From the NCBI RefSeq assembly GCF_913775985.1, contig NZ_CAJYMB010000096.1, positions 245,376-309,375 on the forward strand: DNA of 64,000 nucleotides, written 5' to 3'. Source of the DNA: an uncultured Pluralibacter sp. (GTDB taxonomy: Bacteria; Pseudomonadota; Gammaproteobacteria; Enterobacterales; Enterobacteriaceae). The notes under the pieces were generated by a model. It was given only the letters and a program-made list of their open reading frames with translations. It ran no database searches and was not told the origin of the DNA. Below, in pieces: positions 32,425-41,485 of this stretch (the stretch's first letter is position 1; every line of letters starts with the position of its first letter). Made by a program: the position numbers and the translations under genes.

Positions 32425-33852
32425 ATGAGTACGCTTTCTGTAGACGATATTCGCCCCGGCTCCGCGCCGGTTGCCAGCGTCGGAGACGTGGCGCGGCTGA
32501 TTAACGCCGGTAAAAAAGAGGAGGCCCGCTACGCGCGGATGATTGTGCTTCTCGCCCTCGGCGGCGTATTTCTCGACGCCTACGACTTAACCACGCTCTC
32601 CTACGGCATTGACGACGTGGTGCGGGAGTTCAGTCTTTCGCCGCTGCTCACCGGGCTGGTGACCTCGTCAATAATGGTAGGCACCATTATCGGCAACCTG
32701 GTGGGGGGCTGGCTGACCGATAAATACGGCCGCTATTCGGTGTTTATGGCCGATATGCTGTTTTTCGTGGTATCGGCCCTGGCCGCCGGGCTGGCTCCCA
32801 ACGTGTGGGTGCTGATTGGCGCGCGCTTTCTGATGGGCATTGGTATCGGTATCGACCTGCCGGTGGCGATGTCGTACCTCGCGGAGTTCTCCCGCTTCAG
32901 CGGCAAAGGCAACAAGGCCGCGCGGCTGGCAGCCTGGTGCCCGATGTGGTACGCCGCATCGACCGTGTGCTTTCTGATTATTTTCGGCCTCTACTTTCTG
33001 CTGCCCCAGGCGCATCTCGACTGGCTGTGGCGCGCCTCGCTGCTGTTCGGCGCGGTGCCGGCGCTGCTGATTATCGCGGTGCGCAGCCGCTTTATGAACG
33101 AGTCGCCGCTGTGGGCGGCAAACCAGGGGGATTTGACCTCGGCGGTGCGCATTCTGCGCGACGCATACGGTATCAATGCCCACGAGGCCCCAGCGGCGGC
33201 AAGGCCCGCGCCGCCGCCGAAGGTCAGCTTTCGGGTGCTGTTTCAGAAGCCCTACCGCGAGCGCACGGTGGTGGCCGGGGTGATGAACGTCTGCATCTCG
33301 TTTGAGTACACCGCGATTGCCTTTTTTCTGCCGTCGATTCTGGCGCAGTTTCTCGGTGCGGGGGTCTTCGAGACCATTTCCGCTTCGCTGGGACTTAACG
33401 CGCTGTTTGCTTTTACCGGTGGTCTGCTGGGTATGCGCCTGGCGTGGAAATATCCATCCCGCCACGTGGCGATTGCCGGTTTTGCCCTGCAGTTTATCGC
33501 CCTGATCGCGCTGGCGCTGCTGGGGCAGCCCCACGCCGCCGCAGGTATTGCGCTGGCGCTGGCGATGCTGGCCCTGTGGCTGTTTGCCGAAGGCTTCGGG
33601 CCCGGTGCGCAGCTGATGATCTACCCGGCGCTCTCGTATCCCACCGCCATTCGCGCCACCGGCGTTGGCTTTAGCCGGGCGCTGTCCGGAATCGGCAGCG
33701 CGCTGGCGCTGTTCATACTGCCGCAGCTGCGCGCCGCGCTCGGAACGCAGATGTTCTGGGTGGTGTCCCTTGCGGCGCTGATCCCCATCTTTTTCCTGCT
33801 CGCGGTGCGCCACGAGCCGACCCGACACGATATTGATGATAGCCATCACTAA
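32425..33852 (+). CDS. MFS transporter (sugar/aromatic-acid porter type)
   Basis: A 475-residue major facilitator with twelve predicted membrane segments and an N-terminal cytoplasmic extension of about 40 residues. The A-loop motif is GNLVGGWLTDKYGRYSVF, followed by ARFLMGIGIGIDLPVAMSYLAEFS, a typical sugar-porter/AAHS sequence. The ATG at 32425 has CAGGAG upstream; the ORF start at 32347 overlaps the previous gene. It gives the operon a second uptake or export route. Substrate unknown. Confidence 0.85.
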   Translation: MSTLSVDDIRPGSAPVASVGDVARLINAGKKEEARYARMIVLLALGGVFLDAYDLTTLSYGIDDVVREFSLSPLLTGLVTSSIMVGTIIGNLVGGWLTDKYGRYSVFMADMLFFVVSALAAGLAPNVWVLIGARFLMGIGIGIDLPVAMSYLAEFSRFSGKGNKAARLAAWCPMWYAASTVCFLIIFGLYFLLPQAHLDWLWRASLLFGAVPALLIIAVRSRFMNESPLWAANQGDLTSAVRILRDAYGINAHEAPAAARPAPPPKVSFRVLFQKPYRERTVVAGVMNVCISFEYTAIAFFLPSILAQFLGAGVFETISASLGLNALFAFTGGLLGMRLAWKYPSRHVAIAGFALQFIALIALALLGQPHAAAGIALALAMLALWLFAEGFGPGAQLMIYPALSYPTAIRATGVGFSRALSGIGSALALFILPQLRAALGTQMFWVVSLAALIPIFFLLAVRHEPTRHDIDDSHH

Positions 33853-33862
33853 GGAGCAGACG

Positions 33863-35080
33863 ATGACACAACTCTCTACGGGCGCCGATTACTCTCAGCT
33901 GGCAGCAATATTCCGGCCCATTTTTGCCCGCATTGCCGAGGGCGCGGTTAGCCGCGAGCAGAACCGCACGCTGCCGGTGGAGCAGATCCGCTGGCTGAAA
34001 GAGGCGGGCTTCGGCACGGTGCGTATTCCCCGGGAGAAGGGCGGCTGGGGCGCGTCGCTGCCGCAGCTGGTAGCGCTGCTCACCGAGCTGGCGCAGGCGG
34101 ACTCCAATCTGCCCCAGGCGCTGCGCGCCCACTTTGCGTTTGTCGAGGACCGGCTTAATCAGCCGGATTCTCCGGGCCGCGACCGCTGGTTTCGCCGCTT
34201 TCTCGACGGAGAACTCGTGGGCAACGGCTGGACTGAAACCGGCGGTGTGGCGCTGGGGGACGTGCTGACCAAAGTTACGCCGCAGGAAAACGGATGGTGG
34301 CTCAACGGTGAAAAGTTTTACAGCACCGGCACGCTGTACGCCGACTGGATTGACGTCTTTGCCCGCCGCAGCGATACCCAGCAGGACGTTATCGCGGTGG
34401 TCAGTACCGCGCAGGAAGCTGTGCAGCGCGAGGACGACTGGGACGGCTTCGGCCAGCGGCTCACCGGCAGCGGCACCACCCGCTTTCGCCAGGCGCAGGT
34501 GGAGCAGGAGCACGTCTACGATTTCGCTACCCGCTTTCGCTATCAGACGGCGTTCTATCAGCACGTCCTGCTGGCAACGCTGGCGGGCATTGGTCTGGCG
34601 GTAGAGCGCGACGCGGCGCAGGGCGTGCGCAAGCGCACCCGCATGTACAGCCACGGCAACGCCGCGGTTCCCCGGGACGATCCGCAGGTGTTGCAGGTGG
34701 TCGGCGAGATAAGCGCCTGGGCGCAGGCTACGCGGGCGACGGTGCTGCAGGCGGCAGAGGTGCTGCAGCAGGCCTACGAGGCGCACGTTAGTGACGACGA
34801 GGCGCTAAAGGTGCGGGTTAACGAGGAGGCCGAAATCGAAGCCGCCCGGGCGCAGGTGGTGGCCAGCGAGCTGATCCCGCGCGCGGCGACGTCACTGTTT
34901 AGCGCGCTTGGGGCGTCGGATACCCGTACCGGGAAGGCGCTGGATCGCCACTGGCGTAATGCCAGAACCGTGGCGTCGCACAATCCGGTGATTTATAAGG
35001 CGCGGAATGTTGGCGGGTGGCTGGTGAATGGGACGCCGCCGACGTTTAAGTGGCGGATTGGGGAGGGGAGTTCTTCATAA
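33863..35080 (+). CDS. SfnB/DszC-like acyl-CoA dehydrogenase-fold oxidoreductase
   Basis: A 405-residue protein of the acyl-CoA dehydrogenase fold, in the branch that includes SfnB and DszC flavin monooxygenases acting on sulfur compounds. Visible stretches are FGTVRIPREKGGWGASLPQLVALLTELAQADSN, VGNGWTETGGVALGDVLTKV, WWLNGEKFYSTGTLYADWIDV, FGQRLTGSGTTRF and the C-terminal LDRHWRNARTVASHNPVIYKARNVGGWLVNG. True dehydrogenases of this fold use a catalytic glutamate I could not place here. AAGGAG lies before the ATG at 33863. It is the last gene of the operon. Confidence 0.87.
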   Translation: MTQLSTGADYSQLAAIFRPIFARIAEGAVSREQNRTLPVEQIRWLKEAGFGTVRIPREKGGWGASLPQLVALLTELAQADSNLPQALRAHFAFVEDRLNQPDSPGRDRWFRRFLDGELVGNGWTETGGVALGDVLTKVTPQENGWWLNGEKFYSTGTLYADWIDVFARRSDTQQDVIAVVSTAQEAVQREDDWDGFGQRLTGSGTTRFRQAQVEQEHVYDFATRFRYQTAFYQHVLLATLAGIGLAVERDAAQGVRKRTRMYSHGNAAVPRDDPQVLQVVGEISAWAQATRATVLQAAEVLQQAYEAHVSDDEALKVRVNEEAEIEAARAQVVASELIPRAATSLFSALGASDTRTGKALDRHWRNARTVASHNPVIYKARNVGGWLVNGTPPTFKWRIGEGSSS

Positions 35081-35166
35081 GGTTATGTCGTATTTTTAAC
35101 TGATTGTGGAATGTTCCGTTCACTAACAGGTGTCCGCTTCCCTGTCAGGCTTTCTGCGGTGAACGT

Positions 35167-35196
35167 GCAAAGGGGGCTCGCCGCCGCCCCCTTTGC
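35167..35196 (+). terminator. Strong hairpin after the organosulfur operon
   Basis: GCAAAGGGGGC (35167-35177) pairs perfectly with GCCCCCTTTGC (35186-35196). The 11-bp GC-rich stem would stall polymerase or protect the mRNA 3' end, but no T-run follows on the plus strand. Confidence 0.5.
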
Positions 35197-35315
35197 AAAC
35201 CCGGCTCCCGGCCACAAAAATCGCCGCTGCGCGGAACCTCAGATTATCGCTACTGGCTTTCGGGTACGGCTCTATTCGTGATTACTCGGCCCATCCCTGG
35301 GCCTCGCCCCTTCGG

Positions 35316-35620
35316 GGCCAATGCTGCGCATTGTTCAAAATCGTTCCTGACGATTTTGTCCATGCCTCATTTCGCCTCAGCCAGCATCCCTGCTGGCTGC
35401 CCCGGCCATTCGCGAGAATCTGAGGCGATTTTTTGCCGGAGTTAAAACCCTCAGCCATATCTATATTTTCTCCTGAATCTTTGCCCTTTTAGGTCAATGC
35501 TGCGCATTGTTCTACATGGTTTCTGCCGATTTTATCCTTGCCCAGCATTTATGCTGGCTGTCCCTGCCATCCGCGAGAATCTGAGGCGATTTTTACCGGA
35601 GTGTGAAAACCCTCAGTCAT
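35316..35620. repeat. Imperfect tandem repeat, two units of ~130-145 bp
   Basis: Unit A (35316-35458) and unit B (35492-35620) share CAATGCTGCGCATTGTTC, a CAGC...GCTG hairpin (CAGCCAGCA/TGCTGGCTG in A; CAGCAT/ATGCTG in B), CGCGAGAATCTGAGGCGAT and CCGGAG...AAAACCCTCAG.CAT. A related inverted fragment (AAAAATCGCC ... CCTCAGATT) lies at 35216-35245. The units resemble an intergenic repetitive element rather than a gene. Confidence 0.65.
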
Positions 35621-35745
35621 GTTTAAACCGATCATTTGTGTCTGCGCGTATCTTTAGGGGCAGTTATGGGAATTTAGGTAGGGGGAGTTATTTACCCCGG
35701 CCAGTGGTGGCCGGGGGGCGTTGTAGATTGAACAGCAGGCTGACG

Positions 35746-36687
35746 CTATTTCTTATCCTGCGACCAGGTGGCGCTGCTGACGTCGACTTTTACCGGTAGC
35801 AGGCCGATGCGGGTGAAGGTATCGGCGAGGGCCTGCTGCTGGTTGAAGACATCCGGCGTCATGCGCTCTGCGCCGTAGGGCGCGCGGGCGATGGCTTTTT
35901 GCCAGATGGCTTTGTCGAGGCCGGTAGAGGTGGAGAGGATCCCGGCGGCATCATCGGGGTGGGCGTTGGCCCAGGTGCTCAGCTTACCGAGTTCGTCCAG
36001 TACCCGGGTGGCGGTTTCCGGCGCGCCTTCGGCAAACTTGCGGCTGGCGAGGTAGAAGGTGTAGTGCGGTACCAGCCCTTCGGCGTTGCGGATCTCACGG
36101 GCTTTGGCGTTGGTTTCCACTTCCGCCAGATACGGGTCCCAGATAACCCACGCATCAATGGCGCCGCGCTGGAAGGCGGCGCGGGCGTCGGCGGGCGGCA
36201 GGTAGACCGGGGTGATGTCTTTGTAGCTCAGGCCCGCCTCTTCCAGCGCTTTGACCAGCAGATAGTTGACGTCGGAGCCTTTGTTCAGTCCGACCCGCTT
36301 GCCCTTGAGATCGGCAACTTTTTTCACTGGTGAGTTTTCCGGCACCACGATGGCTTCGGTTTTCGGATTAGCGGGAGAGTGGCCGAGATAGACCAGGTCC
36401 GCCTGCGCGGCCTGGGCGAAAGCCGGGGGCGCGTCACCCGTGGCGGCAAGATCGATACTGCCGACGTTCAGCCCTTCGAGCATCTGCGGGCCGGCGGGAA
36501 ACTCCACCCAGCGCACGGCGATGCCGTCTTTTTTCAGGGATTCATCCAGCGTGCCGCGATACTTCAGCAGGGCGAAAATATTGGCTTTTTGATAGCCGAT
36601 GTTGACGGTGTCCGGTGCTTTCGCCAGCGCGGAAGTGGAAAGGCCCAGCAGCAAGAGCAGAAGCGCCGGGCGCGGCAGTGTGGTCAT
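35746..36687 (-). CDS. SsuA-like aliphatic sulfonate ABC transporter substrate-binding protein
   Basis: A 313-residue periplasmic binding protein. The signal peptide ends near LSTSALAKA (residue 23). Motifs typical of SsuA are NIGYQKANIFALLKYRG, VEFPAGPQMLEGLNVGSIDLAATGDAPPAFAQAA, RVGLNKGSDVNYLLVKALEEAGL and DAWVIWDPYLA. No SsuB or SsuC gene is adjacent, so it must use a permease encoded elsewhere or work with the nearby importer. It is clearly related to the C-terminal domain of the sigma54 activator at 23537. AAGGAG precedes the ATG. No sigma54 promoter was seen upstream. Confidence 0.9.
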   Translation of the reverse strand: MTTLPRPALLLLLLGLSTSALAKAPDTVNIGYQKANIFALLKYRGTLDESLKKDGIAVRWVEFPAGPQMLEGLNVGSIDLAATGDAPPAFAQAAQADLVYLGHSPANPKTEAIVVPENSPVKKVADLKGKRVGLNKGSDVNYLLVKALEEAGLSYKDITPVYLPPADARAAFQRGAIDAWVIWDPYLAEVETNAKAREIRNAEGLVPHYTFYLASRKFAEGAPETATRVLDELGKLSTWANAHPDDAAGILSTSTGLDKAIWQKAIARAPYGAERMTPDVFNQQQALADTFTRIGLLPVKVDVSSATWSQDKK

Positions 36688-36816
36688 GGGGAGTCTCCTT
36701 AAGGCAGTTTGCCGTAAGGTAGCAAAGGAGCACAGGCGCGGATAAATAACAAAAGCGGCTTTCTATTGTTGAATATTGGCTAAAGCGGAACGGATAACAG
36801 TGGGGAGAGGCAAGGT

Positions 36817-36844
36817 GGCCCGACGCGCAACGCGACGCCGGGCC
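36817..36844 (-). terminator. Hairpin downstream of sdaB
   Basis: GGCCCGGCG and CGTCGGGCC form a 9-bp stem with one G-T wobble just after the sdaB stop, on the minus strand. No T-run follows, so termination strength is uncertain. Confidence 0.4.
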
Positions 36845-36852
36845 GGGGAGAG

Positions 36853-38220
36853 TCAGTCGCAGGAGACGATTTTCATCGCCAGGCCGCCGCGGGAGGTTTC
36901 GCGGTACTTGGCGTTCATGTCCTTGCCGGTTTCGTACATAGTTTCGATCACTTTATCGAGGCAGACCCGCGGCTCGCTGGTGCGGCGAATGGCCATTCGC
37001 GCGGCATTGACCGCTTTTACCGAGGCGATGGCGTTACGCTCAATGCACGGCACCTGCACCTGTCCGGCAACCGGATCGCAGGTCAGGCCGAGGTTGTGCT
37101 CCATGCCGATTTCAGCGGCGATGCACACCTGGGTCGGGCTGCCGCCGAGCAGCTCTGCCAGACCCGCCGCCGCCATTGAGCAGGCCACGCCCACTTCGCC
37201 CTGACAGCCCACTTCCGCGCCGGAAATGGACGCGTTCATTTTGTAGAGCGAGCCGATAGCGCTGGCTACCAGCATGTAGCGCGCCAGCGAGTTAACGTTC
37301 ACTTCGCGGATAAATTTGTCGTAGTAGGCCAGCACCGCCGGCACGATGCCGCAGGCGCCGTTGGTTGGGGCGGTCACCACGCGGCCGCCGGCGGCGTTCT
37401 CTTCGTTGACCGCCAGCGCGAACATATTGATCCAGTCCACAACCGCCATCGGATCGCTGGTGGTTTTATCCTGGCTCACCAGCATGCGGCGCAACGCGGC
37501 GGCGCGGCGCGGAACGCGCAGCTTGCCCGGCAGCACGCCTTCGGTGGTGATGCCGCGCTCGATGCCGCTGCGCATCACTTCCCACACGGCGGCGAAGTGC
37601 TGCTCCAGCGCCTCTTTGCTGTGCAGGGCCAGCTCGTTCTGCATCATCAGCCCCGACAGAGAGAGGCCGGTTTGCTGGCAGTGGCGCTGCAGATCTGCGG
37701 CAGATTTATACGGGTAGGGCACCGCGACAGGGGCGCTGTCGGTCTGGCCAAAATGGGCTTCATCGACGATAAAACCGCCGCCGATGGAGTAGTAAGTCTG
37801 GCTGTAAATAACGTTTTCGCCGCTCAGGGCGGTGATGCGCATGCCGTTCTCATGCAGGGAGAGGTTATCCGCATGGAAGTTCATGCACTTATCCACCGGG
37901 AACTCCACTTCGTGCTCGCCGTTAGCCAGCAGCAGGCGACCGTGGGTGTTCACGTCCTGGATAAAGCTCGGGATGGCGTCGATGTCGACCGTGTCCGGCA
38001 GATTATCCGCAAGGCCCATGATGATGGCGATATCGGTATGGTGGCCTTTGCCGGTCAGGGAGAGGGAGCCGTAAACGTCAACCACCACGCGGGTGACGTC
38101 GTGAAGAACGCCGCGCGCAATCAGATCGTCCGTGAATTGCTTACCTGCTTTCATTGGTCCGACGGTGTGGGAGCTGGAGGGGCCAATGCCGATTTTGAAA
38201 ATATCGAATACGCTGATCAT
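36853..38220 (-). CDS. sdaB: L-serine dehydratase 2
   Basis: SdaB deaminates L-serine to pyruvate and ammonia using an oxygen-labile [4Fe-4S] cluster. The start at 38220 gives 455 residues, equal to E. coli SdaB; the longer ORF adds four. Both halves of the fold are clear: the N-terminal beta domain (MISVFDIFKIGIGPSSSHTVGPM) and the catalytic alpha domain (APTNGACGIVPAVLAYYDKF, GCQGEVGVACSMAAAGLAEL, EHNLGLTCDPVAGQVQVPCIERNA) with the cluster-binding cysteines. It is transcribed with sdaC upstream (49-bp gap). Confidence 0.97.
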   Translation of the reverse strand: MISVFDIFKIGIGPSSSHTVGPMKAGKQFTDDLIARGVLHDVTRVVVDVYGSLSLTGKGHHTDIAIIMGLADNLPDTVDIDAIPSFIQDVNTHGRLLLANGEHEVEFPVDKCMNFHADNLSLHENGMRITALSGENVIYSQTYYSIGGGFIVDEAHFGQTDSAPVAVPYPYKSAADLQRHCQQTGLSLSGLMMQNELALHSKEALEQHFAAVWEVMRSGIERGITTEGVLPGKLRVPRRAAALRRMLVSQDKTTSDPMAVVDWINMFALAVNEENAAGGRVVTAPTNGACGIVPAVLAYYDKFIREVNVNSLARYMLVASAIGSLYKMNASISGAEVGCQGEVGVACSMAAAGLAELLGGSPTQVCIAAEIGMEHNLGLTCDPVAGQVQVPCIERNAIASVKAVNAARMAIRRTSEPRVCLDKVIETMYETGKDMNAKYRETSRGGLAMKIVSCD

Positions 38221-38269
38221 TCTTGCGTCCATTCTGAAGGAACGCGCCGCCTTTCGACGGCGCGGGAAA

Positions 38270-39568
38270 TTAGATAAACAGGGAGTACAGGGAGTAGAAA
38301 ATCGCGGAGATGGCGATAAGGCCCATCAGTACCACAAACGCGTTGCTGAGGTGGCCGCTGTATTTGCGCATCGCCGGGACTTTGTTGATGGCGTACATCG
38401 GCATCAGGAACAGGATCACCGCGATAACCGGGCCGCCCAGGGTTTCGATCATGCCGAGGATGCTCGGGTTCAGGGTCGCGACCAGCCAGCAGGTGACCAG
38501 CATGAACAGCGCGGTGATTTTGTTCAGTTTACCGGCGTCGATGGATTTGCCTTTGCCGCGCAGGGATTTCACCACCATGCCGTTAAAGCCTTCACGGGCG
38601 CCCAAATAGTGGCCGAGGAAGGATTTAGTAATGGCGACCATCGCGATGATCGGTGCCATCCACTCGATAACCGGCGCGTTAAAGTGGTTCGCCAGGTAGG
38701 AGAGAATAGAGATGTTCTGCTCTTTCGCCGCTGCCAGATCAGCCGGAGAGAGGCTGAAGACGCAGCTGAATACGAAGAACATCACCGTCAGCACCATCAT
38801 TACGTGGGCGCAGGCCAGAATTTTGGAGCATTTCTTTTCTGCCGCATCGCCGTACTCTTCACGTTTTGCAACGGCGAAGGAGGAGATAATCGGCGAGTGG
38901 TTAAAGGAGAACACCATTACCGGGATTGCCAGCCACAGGGTCATCCACAGGCCGTTGCCGGTTGAGCTGGCGGCGCTCAGGGACAGCGTGTCCAGCGCAG
39001 CGCTGCTCCACTGCGGGATCAGGTAGCAGGCCAGCACCATCAGCGCGGCCACGAACGGGAATACCAGCACGCTCATCGCCTTAACAATCATCTGCTCGCC
39101 GAAGCGCACGATGGTCATCATGCCGACAATCAGGATTAGCGACAGAATAGCGCGCGGCGGCGGGGTGATCGCCAGCTGGTGCGCCATGAAGCTTTCAACG
39201 GTATTGGTAATGCCGACGCTGTACACCAGCAGAATAGGGTAAATCGCGAAGAAGTAGAGCAGGGTAATGATTTTGCCTGCGCCAACGCCGAAGTGTTCTT
39301 CAACCACTTCAGTAATGTCTTCACCCGGATTTTTACCGGACAGCACGAAGCGGGTCAGGCCACGGTGCGCGAAGAAGGTCATCGGGAAGGCGATGATTGC
39401 CATGATAATCAGCGGGATCAGGCCGCCTACGCCGGCATTGATAGGCAGGAACAGGACGCCCGCGCCGATTGCCGTGCCGTACAGGCCCAGCATCCACATA
39501 GTATCCGTTTTACGCCATCCGCTGCGGCTGCTCGCCGAAACGAGAGGACTGGTTTGGGTGGTTTCCAT
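38270..39568 (-). CDS. sdaC: Serine transporter SdaC
   Basis: SdaC is an inner-membrane serine:H+ symporter of the HAAAP family. It has 432 residues from the ATG at 39568 (E. coli 429; the upstream in-frame start is less supported). Eleven hydrophobic segments are visible, beginning with WMLGLYGTAIGAGVLFLPINAGVGG and including FSFNHSPIISSFAVAKREEYG. GGAG lies close upstream. It forms the serine-uptake and catabolism operon with sdaB. Confidence 0.97.
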   Translation of the reverse strand: METTQTSPLVSASSRSGWRKTDTMWMLGLYGTAIGAGVLFLPINAGVGGLIPLIIMAIIAFPMTFFAHRGLTRFVLSGKNPGEDITEVVEEHFGVGAGKIITLLYFFAIYPILLVYSVGITNTVESFMAHQLAITPPPRAILSLILIVGMMTIVRFGEQMIVKAMSVLVFPFVAALMVLACYLIPQWSSAALDTLSLSAASSTGNGLWMTLWLAIPVMVFSFNHSPIISSFAVAKREEYGDAAEKKCSKILACAHVMMVLTVMFFVFSCVFSLSPADLAAAKEQNISILSYLANHFNAPVIEWMAPIIAMVAITKSFLGHYLGAREGFNGMVVKSLRGKGKSIDAGKLNKITALFMLVTCWLVATLNPSILGMIETLGGPVIAVILFLMPMYAINKVPAMRKYSGHLSNAFVVLMGLIAISAIFYSLYSLFI

Positions 39569-39725
39569 ATCTTTCTCTCCTGGAGGAAGCAATTTGCCAG
39601 CTTTTTAGACAAAAAATGGGCATAACCCACTGGCCGTAATATAAATTCGTGTAAAACGGGCTTTTTTTGCCATTATTTACCGTTTCTATCGGTGCGGAAA
39701 GATACAGTTATGTTATCAATTCATC

Positions 39726-39741
39726 AGTGATCGCGATCTCA
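39726..39741 (-). promoter_or_regulatory. Putative CRP site upstream of sdaC
   Basis: AGTGA-TCGCGA-TCTCA resembles the CRP consensus (TGTGA, six bases, TCACA) with a mismatch in each arm. It lies about 160 bp upstream of the sdaC start. Catabolite activation of sdaCB is known in E. coli. Confidence 0.4.
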
Positions 39742-39977
39742 AATGCGATAAAACACCAGATGGATACTCATTTTTGAATCATCGGCCTGTTTTTTCATAT
39801 TTTCCTGCTGGATTATGGAGATAAAAGGGCGTGTTGCCAGTATGTTTTGTGAACGTTAACGGTAAGGGTGGGCCGTTAGCCGCTGCAAAATGGCTGAAAA
39901 CAGCGTTTATTCGTTGGAAATTTTACTTAAGGGGAATATTTGCCTGAGGGGCAGAGGTCATTGCGAGGGAAAAGATA

Positions 39978-40003
39978 AGAGCGGCTAATGGCCGCTCTTT
40001 TTC
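39978..40003. terminator. Terminator downstream of ppnN
   Basis: AGAGCGGC (39978-39985) and GCCGCTCT (39991-39998) form an 8-bp stem. On the plus strand it is followed by TTTTTC; on the minus strand, directly after the ppnN stop, it is followed by TATCTTTT. It probably ends ppnN. Confidence 0.7.
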
Positions 40004-40005
40004 GT

Positions 40006-41370
40006 TCAGGCGCAGATTTCGTAGCAGGGCGTGTAGGCCGAGCCTGGCAGCTTCATGCGGTGCTGGGCGACGAAGCTTTGCAGCAGCTTATCCATGCGGC
40101 GCATCATTTCCGGATCGCCGTGGATTTTGTACGGGCCGTGCGCCTCAATAGCGCGGATCCCCACCTCTTTCACGTTGCCGGCCACGATGCCCGAGAAGGC
40201 GCGGCGCAGATCGGCGGCCAGCACTTCAACCGGCTGATCCGGATAAAGCTTGAGATTGGCCATGTTTTCATGGGTCGGTTCAAACGGCTGCTGCAGGTCC
40301 GGCGCGATGCGCATCGACCAGTTGAAGCTGTACGCGTCGCCGGTTTCGCGGCGGTTCTCTTTCACCAGCGGCATCGCTTTCTTCATGTGGCGCGCCACTT
40401 CGGCTTCATCGCCGATGATAATGCGGTAGTGGCTGCGGGCCGCCTCGCCCAGAGTGTGAACGATAAAGTCGTCCAGCACCCGGAAGTAGTCGGCGCTCTC
40501 TTTCGGGCCAGTGAGCACCAGCGGCAGTACCTGATTTTTGTTGGCCGGATTCATCAAAATGCCCAGCAGATAGAGCAGCTCTTCGGCGGTGCCGACGCCG
40601 CCCGGGAAGATGATGATGCCGTGGCCGATGCGTACGAACGCTTCCAGACGCTTTTCAATGTCCGGCATGATGATCAGCTCGTTGACCAGCGGGTTTGGCG
40701 GTTCGGCGGCAATAATTGACGGCTCGGTCATGCCGATAAAGCGCCCGTCTTTGTAGCGCTGCTGCGCCTGGCCGACGGCGGCGCCCTTCATCGGCGCTTC
40801 CATCGCCCCCGGCCCGCAGCCGGTGCAGATGTTCAGCTCGCGCAGGCCGAGCTGGTTGCCCACCCGACGGGCATACATATATTCGGTTTCGTTAATGGAG
40901 TGGCCACCCCAGCACACCACCATGCTCGGCTCTTCGCCAACGTGCAGCGCCCGCGCGTTGCGCAGGATCGAGAAAACCAGATTGGTGATGTGGGCAGAAC
41001 TTTCCAGATCGAGATTCGGAAAGCGCACGGAGTTGTGCAGCTGGCCGTAAACAAACAGGATATCGCGCAGTACGGCAAACAGGTTGGCCTGCAGGGAGCG
41101 GATAATGCGCCCGTCAACGAAGGCTTCTTCCGGTGGATTGATCAGCTCCAGCTTCACGCCGCGCTCGCGGCGCAGCACGTTAATATCAAAACTTTGAAAG
41201 CGGGAAAGCAGCTCTTTACTGTTATCAGTAAGGCTGCCGGAGTTCAGCACCGCCAGCGAGCAGTTGCGGAACAGTTGGTAAAGGTCGCTGCTGGCGTTGC
41301 TTTTCAGCATATCGACTTCCAGCTGCGACAGCAGATCCATTGAGCCAAGTGGGCTTACGTGGGTAATCAA
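40006..41370 (-). CDS. ppnN: Pyrimidine/purine nucleotide 5'-monophosphate nucleosidase PpnN (YgdH)
   Basis: PpnN hydrolyses nucleoside monophosphates to base and ribose 5-phosphate and is stimulated by (p)ppGpp. It has 454 residues as in E. coli. The LOG-type Rossmann motif is [13 protein letters not shown], and the catalytic region is [19 protein letters not shown], with [15 protein letters not shown] before it. The start is a TTG at 41370 with AAGGAGC upstream, giving the same first residues (MITH) as E. coli. RelA, maker of its regulator ppGpp, is encoded 10 kb away. Confidence 0.96.
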   Translation of the reverse strand: MITHVSPLGSMDLLSQLEVDMLKSNASSDLYQLFRNCSLAVLNSGSLTDNSKELLSRFQSFDINVLRRERGVKLELINPPEEAFVDGRIIRSLQANLFAVLRDILFVYGQLHNSVRFPNLDLESSAHITNLVFSILRNARALHVGEEPSMVVCWGGHSINETEYMYARRVGNQLGLRELNICTGCGPGAMEAPMKGAAVGQAQQRYKDGRFIGMTEPSIIAAEPPNPLVNELIIMPDIEKRLEAFVRIGHGIIIFPGGVGTAEELLYLLGILMNPANKNQVLPLVLTGPKESADYFRVLDDFIVHTLGEAARSHYRIIIGDEAEVARHMKKAMPLVKENRRETGDAYSFNWSMRIAPDLQQPFEPTHENMANLKLYPDQPVEVLAADLRRAFSGIVAGNVKEVGIRAIEAHGPYKIHGDPEMMRRMDKLLQSFVAQHRMKLPGSAYTPCYEICA

Positions 41371-41485
41371 GTGCGCTCCTTATGGGATAAATAGTTAACT
41401 TCCCTGCTGATTACAATAGTCGCGCCCCGCGGATCTTCACAAGGGAAAGCGCGGGGGAAACCGCGCTTAATTTGCAATGATTTGT

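Larger units (their letters stand above)
35081..35745. other. Long intergenic region with structured repeats
   Basis: No convincing gene lies in these 665 bases. It holds a strong hairpin near the operon end (35167-35196) and an imperfect tandem duplication of about 130-145 bases (35316-35458 and 35492-35620), rich in internal stem-loops. Small ORFs on the plus strand here run through the repeats and lack a ribosome site. Confidence 0.7.
39569..40005. other. Intergenic region upstream of sdaC
   Basis: About 437 bases without a gene. The part near sdaC is AT-rich and should hold its promoter. A CRP-like site lies at 39726-39741 and a bidirectional terminator at 39978-39998. No small ORF with a credible ribosome site was found. 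Confidence 0.6.

Noticed and set aside
35104..35445. Plus-strand ORF of about 113 codons after the organosulfur operon
   Set aside because: It runs through hairpins and repeat units, has no recognisable protein features and no ribosome site.
35316..35620. Possible CRISPR array
   Set aside because: Only two long imperfect units without short direct repeats and unique spacers, and no cas genes in the window.
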